Source: Balneolaceae bacterium (GTDB lineage Bacteria > Bacteroidota > Rhodothermia > Balneolales > Balneolaceae). From it: DNA of 64,000 nt. The DNA lies in the NCBI GenBank assembly GCA_017795005.1, contig CP051242.1, positions 1,570,976 to 1,634,975 on the forward strand, in the 5' to 3' direction. The position numbers and the translations under genes were made by a program. The notes beneath the pieces are model-generated. The model saw only the letters and a list, made by a program, of their open reading frames with translations, searched no databases and was not told the origin of the DNA. Every line of letters starts with the position of its first letter. The first letter of the stretch is position 1. This document shows positions 19,531-28,941 of this stretch, piece by piece.

Positions 19531-20478
19531 TTACCCTTTTGCCCGCTTTTCTTTTTCTTCTAAAATCCAGTTAACATAAAGAAACTCAAGAGCCGAACTT
19601 TCAAAACTTTTCCAGTTCGAAATAAGCTTTTGAAACTCTTCTTCACTTGTTGAATTAGGGTCTTCCCCATAACTCCAGATAATCCAGCGCCGCAATCCCT
19701 TTTCTTCTCCTTTTTTGATATTGCTGGGGAAAACTGCATCGGTTCGTCCCCGCATCATCATTAAATCCTGAGCTGCCGTTGGTCCAATCCCCTTAATATT
19801 AGTAAGAGTATTATAACATGTAACAGGATCACATGACTGCAGAAACTCCATTTCGGTATTTCCACCCACAATATTATTTGCGAGCTCAACCAAATACTGA
19901 CCTTTACGAAGGGTGGGTCCCAGTTTTCTGATATTTGTCGGATCTGCTTTCATGAGCTGATAAGCTCTGGGCCATGCAGCGAGTGTTCCCCCTTTATATT
20001 CCAAAGCAGTTCCATAAGCCTCCCGGATAGCATACATCATTTTTTTAGCAGTAGGTTTGTGATTCATCTGCATTTCTACAATTCGGTTTTGAATATCCTC
20101 GAAAAGATTGGCGCGGGTCATTCTCTTCAACCCGTATAGAGAAGAAAGTTTGTCTCCTAATACAGGATCATTATGCGCCTGATCATATAAGGGACGAATA
20201 TCCATATCAGTTCCGAAAATCTTGGAGAGACTCTTATTTGCTTCAGCAATTTCTTCCTTTGACAGAGACTCCAGCGATTCAATATTGAATTCAGGTGCAT
20301 CCGGATCACCATTAAAGAATACAGTGACTATTACATCACGATCACCAACCGGTACTGGACGTGTAAAACCTTCTTCAAAAATATTTTCAGGATTATGTTC
20401 ATGATCGAAATAGGATTGCACATCCAGGCAAAGAAACCAATCGTGGGGGGGAATAGATTTGAGCGTCCAGCTACTCAT
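19531..20478 (-). CDS. HhH-GPD (AlkA-like) DNA glycosylase-related protein
   Basis: A 315-residue cytoplasmic protein. Residues about 20-110 resemble the AlkA-type N-terminal region. Residues 120-310 are helical and contain a helix-hairpin-helix (NIKGIGPTAAQDLMMM, about 231-246) followed by DAVFPSN. In AlkA-type 3-methyladenine glycosylases this hairpin is followed by a catalytic Asp (FPxxDLGL). Here the corresponding place reads FPSN with Asn253, then IKKGEEKGLRRW. The bifunctional-lyase Lys is also missing from the hairpin. It may be a divergent glycosylase with shifted chemistry or a DNA-binding relative. Family assignment is by motif only. Confidence 0.65.
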   Translation of the reverse strand: MSSWTLKSIPPHDWFLCLDVQSYFDHEHNPENIFEEGFTRPVPVGDRDVIVTVFFNGDPDAPEFNIESLESLSKEEIAEANKSLSKIFGTDMDIRPLYDQAHNDPVLGDKLSSLYGLKRMTRANLFEDIQNRIVEMQMNHKPTAKKMMYAIREAYGTALEYKGGTLAAWPRAYQLMKADPTNIRKLGPTLRKGQYLVELANNIVGGNTEMEFLQSCDPVTCYNTLTNIKGIGPTAAQDLMMMRGRTDAVFPSNIKKGEEKGLRRWIIWSYGEDPNSTSEEEFQKLISNWKSFESSALEFLYVNWILEEKEKRAKG

Positions 20479-20503
20479 ACTGAATTAGGAATAATTGAAT
20501 ATT

Positions 20504-20546
20504 GGAATTAGGAATATCAGAACGTATCTGTTCTATTCCTAATTCC
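20504..20546. repeat. Intergenic inverted repeat of the GGAATTAGGAAT family
   Basis: The arms ggaattaggaata (20504-20516) and tattcctaattcc (20534-20546) are perfect complements, with a smaller agaac/gttct pairing between them. An extra copy of gaattaggaat sits at 20482-20492. The same word family forms the inverted repeat at 32129-32249. The element fills the space between two minus-strand genes and lacks a T tract. Confidence 0.7.
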
Positions 20547-20559
20547 CATATTCCTAATT

Positions 20560-22134
20560 CTATTTTATAAGCATCATCTTTTTTACGCTAACAAAATCAT
20601 TCACTTCCAACCGATAGAAATAAATACCTGAAGAAAGGGAAGAGGCATCAAAATCTACCGTGTACGATCCTCTGATTTGGTTTTCATTAACTAACTGTTG
20701 AACAGATTGTCCCAATACATTAAATACGGTGATCTTAACATTCCCCGGATCTTTAACCTGATAGGTAATAGTTGTGGTAGGATTAAATGGATTAGGGTAA
20801 TTTTGTTCGAGTTTATAATCGACTATGCCCAAAATCTCTTCCTCAGTTGGTGATAATGGAGTGTTAAAGAATTGGACTACTCCAGAGTTTTCATTTCCAT
20901 TAACTGAAGTAAACGGTGAGGAAATGATGATATCAGCATAAGTTCCTGAAGTTATTCTGGTTCCATGATATTCTACACCCGGTTGTGGGTCGTTGCCAAG
21001 GAAAGAAAATGGAGTGATATCTTCATAGCCATAATAAAAACCGTAAGAATAAATCTTACCAGTATTGTCATTTCCAGATCTGTTCGCTCCTATAAATAAA
21101 CCGGATAAATCATTATGGGCTATAGAAATCCCAAAATGATCATTTGCAGCAGTCGATTCACCATATAACTTTTGGAAAAGAACCCAATTTTCCTCAGAAT
21201 CAGCATAAAAATATACAGAACCAGTTTGAACTCCATCCTGGTTGTTGGAACCCGGTGCACCAATGAAAAGAGTACCATAACGATTAATATCAGATGCCTT
21301 AACTAATACCGGAATACTAATTTGAGTATTTAAGCTATAACCAAATAGATCACTGGAAGCTCCTTCAGGATCAAATATTTTAGTTGTTTGAACCCATTCG
21401 CCTTCTCCGTTTTCTTCAAAAATATAAACGGCACCACTTCTTTCATTTGCACCGGTAGCGTTGTAAGCTCCAACTGCAATTTGATTGCCATCCAGGAATA
21501 ATACACTATGTCCGAAATAGTCATGGGATTCCCCATCATCGGCAATTAGTTTGGCTATTTCTATCCAGGTATCATTTTCTTTTCTGAATACATAAGCTGC
21601 TCCAGATTTACTCTCGTTACCATCTGCATTGAAGGCTCCAATTACAGCTAGGTTTTCATAGTGCATTAAGTCAATTGACTGTCCAAATCTTGAACCGAAT
21701 TTAGAATCTGATGGCCTTAGAACCTGCGTATTTATCCACGAGGTATCATTATACTCATATACAAACACAGACTCTTCCATTAGAATACCTCTTTCGCTTC
21801 CCATGGAACCTATAAAAGCAGTTATATCAGTCATTTTTGCACTTATCCCAAAATTAGAAAAAGCTGGAATTCCTTCGGGAGTAATTTCTGCTTTAATTTC
21901 CCAGCCATTTTGCGTTCTCTCATAGAAAAATGCAGAACCAATGGATTGATTATCTCCTATATCTTTTTGTGGAGCTGTTATAACCGCTTTCCAATCTGAT
22001 GCTGAAATAGCAAATCCGAATAACTGGTTTTCTGTAGCAGGAGGTTGTTCTGAAACAATAAAATTTTGAGAGTAACAGAGTACAGTGGATAAAAGTAAAG
22101 CAAATGTGATTGATAGTGTTTTAAAAGTTTTCAT
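20560..22134 (-). CDS. Secreted FG-GAP-type propeller protein with T9SS sorting domain
   Basis: A 524-residue protein. It has a signal peptide (1-23, ending CYSQ), then about seven repeats of roughly 55 residues of the FG-GAP/integrin-propeller type (LFGFAISASDWKAVITAP, FGSRFGQSIDLM, DYFGHSVLFLDGNQIAVGA, HFGISIAHNDLSGLFIGA). It ends in a T9SS type A sorting domain from about 440 (NYPNPFNPTTTITYQV...GIYFYRLEVND). It is predicted to be delivered to the surface by T9SS. Its ATG overlaps the TAA of the upstream 1176-residue repeat protein by one base (TAATG), so the two are translationally coupled and probably work together outside the cell. Ligand unknown. Confidence 0.88.
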   Translation of the reverse strand: MKTFKTLSITFALLLSTVLCYSQNFIVSEQPPATENQLFGFAISASDWKAVITAPQKDIGDNQSIGSAFFYERTQNGWEIKAEITPEGIPAFSNFGISAKMTDITAFIGSMGSERGILMEESVFVYEYNDTSWINTQVLRPSDSKFGSRFGQSIDLMHYENLAVIGAFNADGNESKSGAAYVFRKENDTWIEIAKLIADDGESHDYFGHSVLFLDGNQIAVGAYNATGANERSGAVYIFEENGEGEWVQTTKIFDPEGASSDLFGYSLNTQISIPVLVKASDINRYGTLFIGAPGSNNQDGVQTGSVYFYADSEENWVLFQKLYGESTAANDHFGISIAHNDLSGLFIGANRSGNDNTGKIYSYGFYYGYEDITPFSFLGNDPQPGVEYHGTRITSGTYADIIISSPFTSVNGNENSGVVQFFNTPLSPTEEEILGIVDYKLEQNYPNPFNPTTTITYQVKDPGNVKITVFNVLGQSVQQLVNENQIRGSYTVDFDASSLSSGIYFYRLEVNDFVSVKKMMLIK

Positions 22135-25100
22135 TATTCTGCCTCCACATAAGCTTCAATTTGTAAATCCAGTTCGACGGGATCTCCCGTAAAATTAATC
22201 GGGAAATGTGATTTCCTGTCCGTTTCCCCCACAAAACGAAATCCGGGTGGAAGTACTATTCTTAATTCATATTCGCCTGTTTCAACTCCATGAATGGAAA
22301 ACTGTCCCTGGGTTCCGGTTATGGAGAAATATTCAAGTCCCCCGGTCGAGGCCACATCGAAACTTCCATCTTTATCTTCATCCAGGAATACACGAAGTCC
22401 GGATTTAAGCGAATCAGAAATCTCCGGAAAAGTAACGGTTCCATATACATCTGGTGCGTGAAGTACTCCCAGAGCGTATTCCATTCGTTCAGGAGGGTTG
22501 TATCCGTCATCAATCACGGCAAAGAAGAAGAGAGAATCCTGCAGATAAATCTCATCTGGAGTGTAGGTTATGGATTCTGTTCCGTATCCGAACTCATCAA
22601 AATTTACAGCTTCAGCATGAGTAATCAGTGTAGCTTCATTCGGTGAATTCACAGTGTTTACATAGAAAGAAACATGAGATGAGTCCGGAACGGCAGACCA
22701 GTAATTGGCATCAATTTGATACTTATTACCTTCCTTAGAAACTTCAGCATCAATTATAGGAGATTGGTAAAGTGCCATTACACCTAAAGAGACCGAGTCA
22801 GGAGCCTGAGATGCAGGGATAGAAAAGAGTACCTGGTACCGGCCTTCAATCAGGGACGTATGTCCTATTTCTTCTTCGCTGAATGCGGTTGGTGAACTGA
22901 TTATAAAAACTGCACCGGTATCCTGCGTTACCCAATCCATATTTTCTTCGTAGCCGAAGGTGGGTAAACCGGTAGAATCATCTTTTGATACCAGGGTTGT
23001 ACGGGTAACTTCATAAACTCCCTCAGGACCAATGACCGTTACAAGTACACTATCAATTTCTTTACCCCAGTTTGCATCAAACTGGAGATAAGTAGGTGCC
23101 ACAGGATCGTCATACACTTCAAAAGTATGTGAACTTGTAATGTAGGGAGAAGGAGCAACAAGCCCTTTTGAATTTTCATCATTTGAAATATCACTTTCAA
23201 TACTGCTAATGGTACTGCTGCTGGAAAAGGTACTTATACTTCGGCTACTGAATTTATACTTTGCTCCTAAATGATAGGTATGCCAAAACGTTTTAACTTT
23301 TGTCCATCCTGCTGCATAGCTGCCAGATAAATCATTGTATTTATACCGAATAGCACCATCGACACTCCCTAATTTGTCTCCTCCAATAATTGGTATTGAG
23401 TGGGGCACATAAAAAGTTACATCTACGAGTGCGTCAAAATCTTTATTTGAATTTACATAGGCAGATGCAGAAGCTTCTACCAACGGATCGGATGGAATTT
23501 TCACATCAATAGATGCTTTAACCGAAGCTTTTTTGTTTACAGTAATTGTTTGATAAAGGTCAGGATTATCGATACCAATCCAGGCAAACGGATTATATGT
23601 TTCTGTGTATGAATAATCCTGAAAAATCACATCTAATGAGAAAGACCCATTGCCCAATAAGCTTTTCCAATTATCGCCACTTTTATAAGCTCCTACATTC
23701 ACATCTCCACTCATGGTAAATTCGTCAGCGTCAATGCTAACTGCATCATACATCTCAAGCAAAGTGACATCTTCACCATCCAGAGTAAAGCCCCCACCAA
23801 AAATGGTAGTAATATCTGCATCAATAAAAAGATCAGAAGAATTAGTGAGGTTCCCTACGGTACCACTCATTTCCGCTATTTGAATTCCCTCGAAAAGTTC
23901 TAATGCTTCTTCGAGATTATCTGCGGTATAGGTGATAGAGATTTCGTCAATAGTTGCAGGGTTACCTTTAAATTTCAGTTTTGCATCTATGTCTGTTCCT
24001 GATGGGAACACTACATCAACTTCGGATTCTGTTATACCTGAGCTATTAAATGCTAACTCAAATTTCTTTAGATCAATGGCACCAAGATCGGCATGTTCAA
24101 TGTCGATAGTAAGTGCTTCAATTTTGAATGTGGGCTCACTTCCGCTTACATCAATTTCCAGTCCGGCCTGATCGCCACTTCCGAGAGTTACAGCGAGTGA
24201 GAATACTTCATCAATTTCGATTTCACCGATGACTTCAAATTTACTGGAGCTGTATTTGATGTTTACATCTTTAGTGGTTACTTCCAGATTACCAAATTTT
24301 AAATCGCTGTTTACATCCACTTCAAAAGAATGTAGGGAGCCATTTTTGATAACCAGCCCGGGATCAGAAAAGGTACCAAAGTCGGTATCAACAGTCTCGT
24401 TATCTATGCTCAGGTCCGCATCTCCATACAAATAAAATTCATTCCCGCTTTTCCATTCCACACCAAGATCGGTGGTTTTAACTTTAAGACCTGAAAAAGA
24501 GAAGGTTTCGGTGATACCTATATTTACCTGGGTAATGGAGTTGTCGTCATAAATTAATCCCGGATTATCAGAATCACCCATAATTGCTGTGACTTCATCA
24601 TCCCCGATTTTAAATTTGATGTCCCCATACATCTCGAAGTACTCGTTGCCCGAGTCGTACTCGAAAGTGAGGTCTGTAGGTATTATGCTTAGATCTTTTA
24701 CAGTGATATCACCATTTAGAGAGAAATTTACATGTGTGATTACACCTGCATTAAATACAATTCCCGGATCGCTCGCATCTCCTAAAGATGCATCAATTTC
24801 CTCATTATCGAACTTAACAGATACATCCCCATAAAATTCGAAGTAATCTTCAGCTTGGTCATATTCAAAAGTAAGCCCATCCGGAGAAATAGTAATTCCT
24901 TTAATTTCAAAATCAGTACTAATCCCAAAATTAATATGGGTTAGTGAACCCGAATCCAGGATTAATCCGGGATCATCTGAATCTCCAAAATCAAAGGTAA
25001 TATCATTTCCATCAACTGAGCTGGTGGCTGAACCAAACATTTCGTAATACTCATTAGTAGAGTCGTACTCGAATGTTAATCCATCTGGTGATATGGTAAT

Positions 25101-25664
25101 AGTCTTAATATCGAAACTTCCGGTTACCGACATGGATACAGAAGTTATAATACCATTATCAATTGCTATTCCGGGAAATGCAGAATCTTGTCCAATTTGG
25201 ACAGTCATGGTATTACCTTCCAATGAGGCAGTAGCTGTACCGTAAATTCCAAAGCTGGAACCACCAAGCCATTCAAATCCGAGTCCATCTGGGGTAATGG
25301 ATAATTCCTTAATAGTAAAGCTGGTAGAAATGTTAAATGAAACTGATTCTAAAGCTTCATTAGAAATAACGAAATCAAGCTCAGCGTCAATTTCTTCTCC
25401 GTCAAAACTGGCTGTTACTGTTCCATCAAGCTCAAATGAATCGTCAGCATCTGAATAGGTTAATGTGAGAGTACCTGGACTTACTGAAATTCCATGGATA
25501 GTAAAAGCATCTGTGATAGAAATGGAATAATCTCCTCCTGTTGTATCAAACTCGATACCGGATACACCATCAATGGTAATGGCTTGACTAAGAGCCTCAT
25601 TAGAAATAAAAAGAGTTATTGCTAAAAAAAGAAACTGGAGAAAACATTTCCGAAATCCTTTCAT
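22134..25664 (-). CDS. Large secreted protein of about seven 68-residue beta repeats
   Basis: A 1176-residue exported protein with a signal peptide (1-27, ending EALSQ). Residues about 30-495 are roughly seven tandem repeats of 66-70 residues. Each has the plan FxIKxITISPDGLTFEY, then (E)YFEMYGDxxxxxDxxE, then SDDPGLxxDxGSLTHxN. The middle (about 500-840) is less regular and includes a basic stretch (YKFSSRSISTFSSSSTISS). Residues 870-1176 look like Ig-like or carboxypeptidase-regulatory domains (DEDKDGSFDV, FSIHGVETGEYELRI). No sorting domain is seen at its own C-terminus. I do not recognise the family. It is the first gene of the operon with the FG-GAP protein. Confidence 0.8.
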   Translation of the reverse strand: MKGFRKCFLQFLFLAITLFISNEALSQAITIDGVSGIEFDTTGGDYSISITDAFTIHGISVSPGTLTLTYSDADDSFELDGTVTASFDGEEIDAELDFVISNEALESVSFNISTSFTIKELSITPDGLGFEWLGGSSFGIYGTATASLEGNTMTVQIGQDSAFPGIAIDNGIITSVSMSVTGSFDIKTITISPDGLTFEYDSTNEYYEMFGSATSSVDGNDITFDFGDSDDPGLILDSGSLTHINFGISTDFEIKGITISPDGLTFEYDQAEDYFEFYGDVSVKFDNEEIDASLGDASDPGIVFNAGVITHVNFSLNGDITVKDLSIIPTDLTFEYDSGNEYFEMYGDIKFKIGDDEVTAIMGDSDNPGLIYDDNSITQVNIGITETFSFSGLKVKTTDLGVEWKSGNEFYLYGDADLSIDNETVDTDFGTFSDPGLVIKNGSLHSFEVDVNSDLKFGNLEVTTKDVNIKYSSSKFEVIGEIEIDEVFSLAVTLGSGDQAGLEIDVSGSEPTFKIEALTIDIEHADLGAIDLKKFELAFNSSGITESEVDVVFPSGTDIDAKLKFKGNPATIDEISITYTADNLEEALELFEGIQIAEMSGTVGNLTNSSDLFIDADITTIFGGGFTLDGEDVTLLEMYDAVSIDADEFTMSGDVNVGAYKSGDNWKSLLGNGSFSLDVIFQDYSYTETYNPFAWIGIDNPDLYQTITVNKKASVKASIDVKIPSDPLVEASASAYVNSNKDFDALVDVTFYVPHSIPIIGGDKLGSVDGAIRYKYNDLSGSYAAGWTKVKTFWHTYHLGAKYKFSSRSISTFSSSSTISSIESDISNDENSKGLVAPSPYITSSHTFEVYDDPVAPTYLQFDANWGKEIDSVLVTVIGPEGVYEVTRTTLVSKDDSTGLPTFGYEENMDWVTQDTGAVFIISSPTAFSEEEIGHTSLIEGRYQVLFSIPASQAPDSVSLGVMALYQSPIIDAEVSKEGNKYQIDANYWSAVPDSSHVSFYVNTVNSPNEATLITHAEAVNFDEFGYGTESITYTPDEIYLQDSLFFFAVIDDGYNPPERMEYALGVLHAPDVYGTVTFPEISDSLKSGLRVFLDEDKDGSFDVASTGGLEYFSITGTQGQFSIHGVETGEYELRIVLPPGFRFVGETDRKSHFPINFTGDPVELDLQIEAYVEAE

Positions 25665-25757
25665 AAAAATAAAGGTTTGTTTGAGCTTGTTTTAAAAGTG
25701 CATCAAACTATTTAAAAATAAAATTAGATATAGTTTTGTAGAGCGTTTGTAGTGCAT

Positions 25758-25787
25758 AAAAAAAGCCCAATTCTCAGAACCGGGCTT
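25758..25787 (-). terminator. Rho-independent terminator of the RND efflux operon
   Basis: On the minus strand the arms AAGCCC (25782-25787) and GGGCTT (25763-25768) form a perfect stem, with an inner TTC/GAA pairing after a two-base mismatch. A run of T (25758-25764 as A on plus) follows. It lies 25 bp after the stop of the RND pump. Confidence 0.85.
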
Positions 25788-25811
25788 AAATAAGGATAAA
25801 CATACCAGATT

Positions 25812-28800
25812 TTAAGAGTTGGCCAGCTCTATGGTTTCGTTAGTTTTAGAAAACGGATTCCAGTTGTATTCTTTTATTCGGGCCATAACTTTATCAGCAC
25901 TGATATATACTACCGGAATAAATATAAGTGTGATTAACGTAGAAGCAGTTAACCCTCCAATAACCACCCGGGCCAGTGATGCCTGAATTTCGGCACCAGC
26001 TCCCAATCCAAAAGAAAGAGGGAGCAGACCAAGAATAGTTGTTAAGGTGGTCATAAGAATCGGTCGTAATCGAAGTTTACCAGCTTGTATCACGGCGTCA
26101 AATACGTTTAAACCTCTTTCTCTGCGCATCAGATTGATGTAATCAACAAGGACAATGGCATTATTTACCACTATACCTATCAACATTATGATACCCATCA
26201 AACTCTGTATATTAAGCGTGGTTCCTGTGAGCAGGAGGGTAGGAACTACACCAATAGTAGCAAGAGGTACAGAGAACATTACCACCAGTGGATCAAGAAA
26301 ACGCTCAAACTGTCCGGCCATTACCATGTATATCAATACTAATGCCAGTAAAATGGATAACCTGAAATCGGCAGCAGCTTTTTGCTGTTCTTCGTATTCA
26401 CCTGAGAATACAACACTATATCCATCAGGAAGATTAACATCTAATAATTCATCTCTAATGATATCGACTGCATCACCAAGTGCAATTCCCGGTTCCAGAT
26501 TGGCAGAAATATTAGTTACGCGTTGTCCGTTTATACGATTTATACCGGTTGGGCCTCTGCCACTTTCTTTTCGAATAACAGACGAAACCGGAAGCACACG
26601 CCCATCAGGAGTTCGAATTGAGATATTATCCAAATCTAAGGAGCTTAATCTGTCTTCAGCTCTTAAACGTACTATAATAGGATATTCATCACCACCATCA
26701 CGAAACGCTCCGGCCTGACTTCCACCGATATTAGTTTGAATTACACTGGCTACTTCATTTACCGAAAGTCCAAGATCGGCAATTTTCTCGCGGTCAAACT
26801 GAATTCGTTGTTCCGGGCGTCCTTCACTTCGGCCAACACGGGCATCTACCACACCCGGTATAGTTTCCAGTTTCAGTTTTATTTGCTGAGCCAGTTCGTA
26901 GGATTTTTCAATTTCGTATCCGCGAAGTTGAATTTGAACGGCTTCGTCTCCATCTCCACTTCCAAAGAGTCTTCGAAGAATCCATAACCCAGACTGCGCC
27001 CGAACACGTACTTCTCCTCCCGGTACTTTTCCTTCAATACTTTTGCGGATATCATCGGCAATATCAGAGGTCTTTCTGCTTCTTTCGGATGCAGGTACCA
27101 TCGCAATTTCAACTTCTGCACGGCCATCCCGAACTTCAGTGGTAAAGTTCTTTACATCGTCCATTGGGAGATTAGCGCGAACAATTTTCTCTACTTCTTT
27201 TAGATACAAGTTCTGTACAGCGATGTTTGTCCCATCAGCCATTTCAAAATCGATACTAATTTCGTCTGCATCGGTTTGGGGTGCAAGTTCTACAGGAATA
27301 ATTGGTACCAACAAAAAGCTGAGTACAACAAATACCGAAGTAACTCCAAAAACAGTATATCGGTGTTTCAGAGCACCTTCTAACACTCTCGAATATCTGT
27401 CTTCCAATCTTGAAAAGAAGAGTGCAAACTTTCCTTTTTTAGAGCGATTAGTTGATTTCTTAATAGTTAAGAATTTACTGGAAAGCATTGGAACCAACGT
27501 TAACGCAACAAATAATGAACACAGAAGAGCAAATACTACCACTAACGCGAGTTGCTTAAAAAGTAGTCCTGAAATAGTCTGCATGAATACTACCGGCAAA
27601 AATATCACTACGGTAGTTAGCGTTGAGGCTACAATTGCTCCGGCTACTTGTTTTGTTCCGATCAATGCACTGGTTTCCAGATCTTCGCCTTCCTCTTCCC
27701 GCATTCGAATGATATTTTCGAGTACCACAATGGCATTATCAACAATTAAACCGACTCCAAGAGCCAGCCCCCCGAAACTCATTTGATTTAAAGTGAGTCC
27801 GTTAAAGTAGAGTAGCCCAAATGTGGCGATGATAGATATTGGGATAGCAACAGCGATAATGAAGGTTGCAGATCCATTTCTGAAAAATATATATAAGACA
27901 AGGATTGCAAGTAAAGCTCCCCAGGTAGCAGAACTTTGAACATTATCAATAGAATCCTGAATGAAGGTACTTTGATCCTGAGTTACGATTAGTTGAAGAT
28001 CACTTCGCTCGGCATTAATGCGCTCAACTTCTTTACGGATGTCTTCAGCAACAGCAACTGTATTTGCTCCGGTTTGTTTTCTGATGAAGAAGCGAACCAT
28101 TGGTTTATCATCGATAGTTACTAACCGGTCTAAATCATCAAAACCAAAAGAAACTTCCGCAACATCTTTTACCCGAATCGGTTTCCCGTCAACTGTGGTG
28201 ATAACGGTATTGGCGATTTCATTGATGTTTTCATATTCACCCAGAGTTCGAACGTATAATCTTGAAGTTCCTTCATTTACATTTCCTCCGGGAGAATTCG
28301 TGTTTTCCCGGGCAATAGCTTGTTGTACTTGTTGGGTGGAAAGTCCGCTTGCTATCAAACGATCACGTTTAATATCTACTTTAACCTGACGATTAATCCC
28401 ACCCCATATATCAATCGATCCAACTCCATTAATTTGTTCGAAGCGTTTCATTACTTCACGTTCGAGTAGCAAAGTTAAATCAGCAAGATTCTTATCAGAG
28501 TTAGCTCCAATAATAACAATTGGGAAGTTATTTGGATCAAATTTCCAGATTCTCGGAGGATCGGCTTCTAATGGAAGACTGCTTCTTACTCTGTCTAATG
28601 CAGCCCTTACATCATTGGAAGCTGCATCAATATTAACGCCTTGTGCAAATTCCAGCGTAACTCTGCTGTTTCCTTCATTTGAACTGGATCGTACTCTTTC
28701 TACACCGGGCACGCCTGCTACTGCATTTTCAATTCGCTCTGTGATAATATTTTCGATCTCTTCCGGACCAACATTATCGTAATTAGTAGCAATGGTTAAC

Positions 28801-28931
28801 TGTGGATATTCTATGGGAGGTAGGAGATCCACCGGTAAAAACCTGAATCCCATCACCCCTAAAGTGATGATGATCAGGAACAACATGGAGGTTGCAATCG
28901 GACGACTTATCGAAGTTTTAGTAATAGCCAT
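25812..28931 (-). CDS. RND family efflux pump, inner-membrane permease (AcrB/HAE1 type)
   Basis: A 1039-residue pump with the standard duplicated plan: TM1 at about 12-32, a porter/docking loop, TM2-7, then the same again. Typical signatures are seen (SRPIATSMLFLIIITLGVMG, FRNGSATFIIAVAIPISI, GLALGVGLIVDNAIVVLENI, MAGQFERFLDPLVVMFSVPL). In AcrB the proton relay uses Asp407, Asp408 and Lys940. Here the first is D398, the second is N399, and the Lys position reads N923 (GIVVNNAIVLVDYINL). This variant occurs in many non-proteobacterial RND pumps, as far as I recall. It starts 10 bp after the adaptor gene. Substrate unknown; no outer-membrane channel gene is in the window. Confidence 0.94.
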   Translation of the reverse strand: MAITKTSISRPIATSMLFLIIITLGVMGFRFLPVDLLPPIEYPQLTIATNYDNVGPEEIENIITERIENAVAGVPGVERVRSSSNEGNSRVTLEFAQGVNIDAASNDVRAALDRVRSSLPLEADPPRIWKFDPNNFPIVIIGANSDKNLADLTLLLEREVMKRFEQINGVGSIDIWGGINRQVKVDIKRDRLIASGLSTQQVQQAIARENTNSPGGNVNEGTSRLYVRTLGEYENINEIANTVITTVDGKPIRVKDVAEVSFGFDDLDRLVTIDDKPMVRFFIRKQTGANTVAVAEDIRKEVERINAERSDLQLIVTQDQSTFIQDSIDNVQSSATWGALLAILVLYIFFRNGSATFIIAVAIPISIIATFGLLYFNGLTLNQMSFGGLALGVGLIVDNAIVVLENIIRMREEEGEDLETSALIGTKQVAGAIVASTLTTVVIFLPVVFMQTISGLLFKQLALVVVFALLCSLFVALTLVPMLSSKFLTIKKSTNRSKKGKFALFFSRLEDRYSRVLEGALKHRYTVFGVTSVFVVLSFLLVPIIPVELAPQTDADEISIDFEMADGTNIAVQNLYLKEVEKIVRANLPMDDVKNFTTEVRDGRAEVEIAMVPASERSRKTSDIADDIRKSIEGKVPGGEVRVRAQSGLWILRRLFGSGDGDEAVQIQLRGYEIEKSYELAQQIKLKLETIPGVVDARVGRSEGRPEQRIQFDREKIADLGLSVNEVASVIQTNIGGSQAGAFRDGGDEYPIIVRLRAEDRLSSLDLDNISIRTPDGRVLPVSSVIRKESGRGPTGINRINGQRVTNISANLEPGIALGDAVDIIRDELLDVNLPDGYSVVFSGEYEEQQKAAADFRLSILLALVLIYMVMAGQFERFLDPLVVMFSVPLATIGVVPTLLLTGTTLNIQSLMGIIMLIGIVVNNAIVLVDYINLMRRERGLNVFDAVIQAGKLRLRPILMTTLTTILGLLPLSFGLGAGAEIQASLARVVIGGLTASTLITLIFIPVVYISADKVMARIKEYNWNPFSKTNETIELANS

Positions 28932-28941
28932 AATTAACTCC

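Noticed and set aside
26155..26718. 187-codon plus-strand open frame opposite the RND pump
   Set aside because: Antisense shadow of the pump with no domain features.
27043..27786. 247-codon plus-strand open frame opposite the RND pump
   Set aside because: It is antisense to a well-conserved pump gene and its translation is Ser/Thr-rich shadow sequence.
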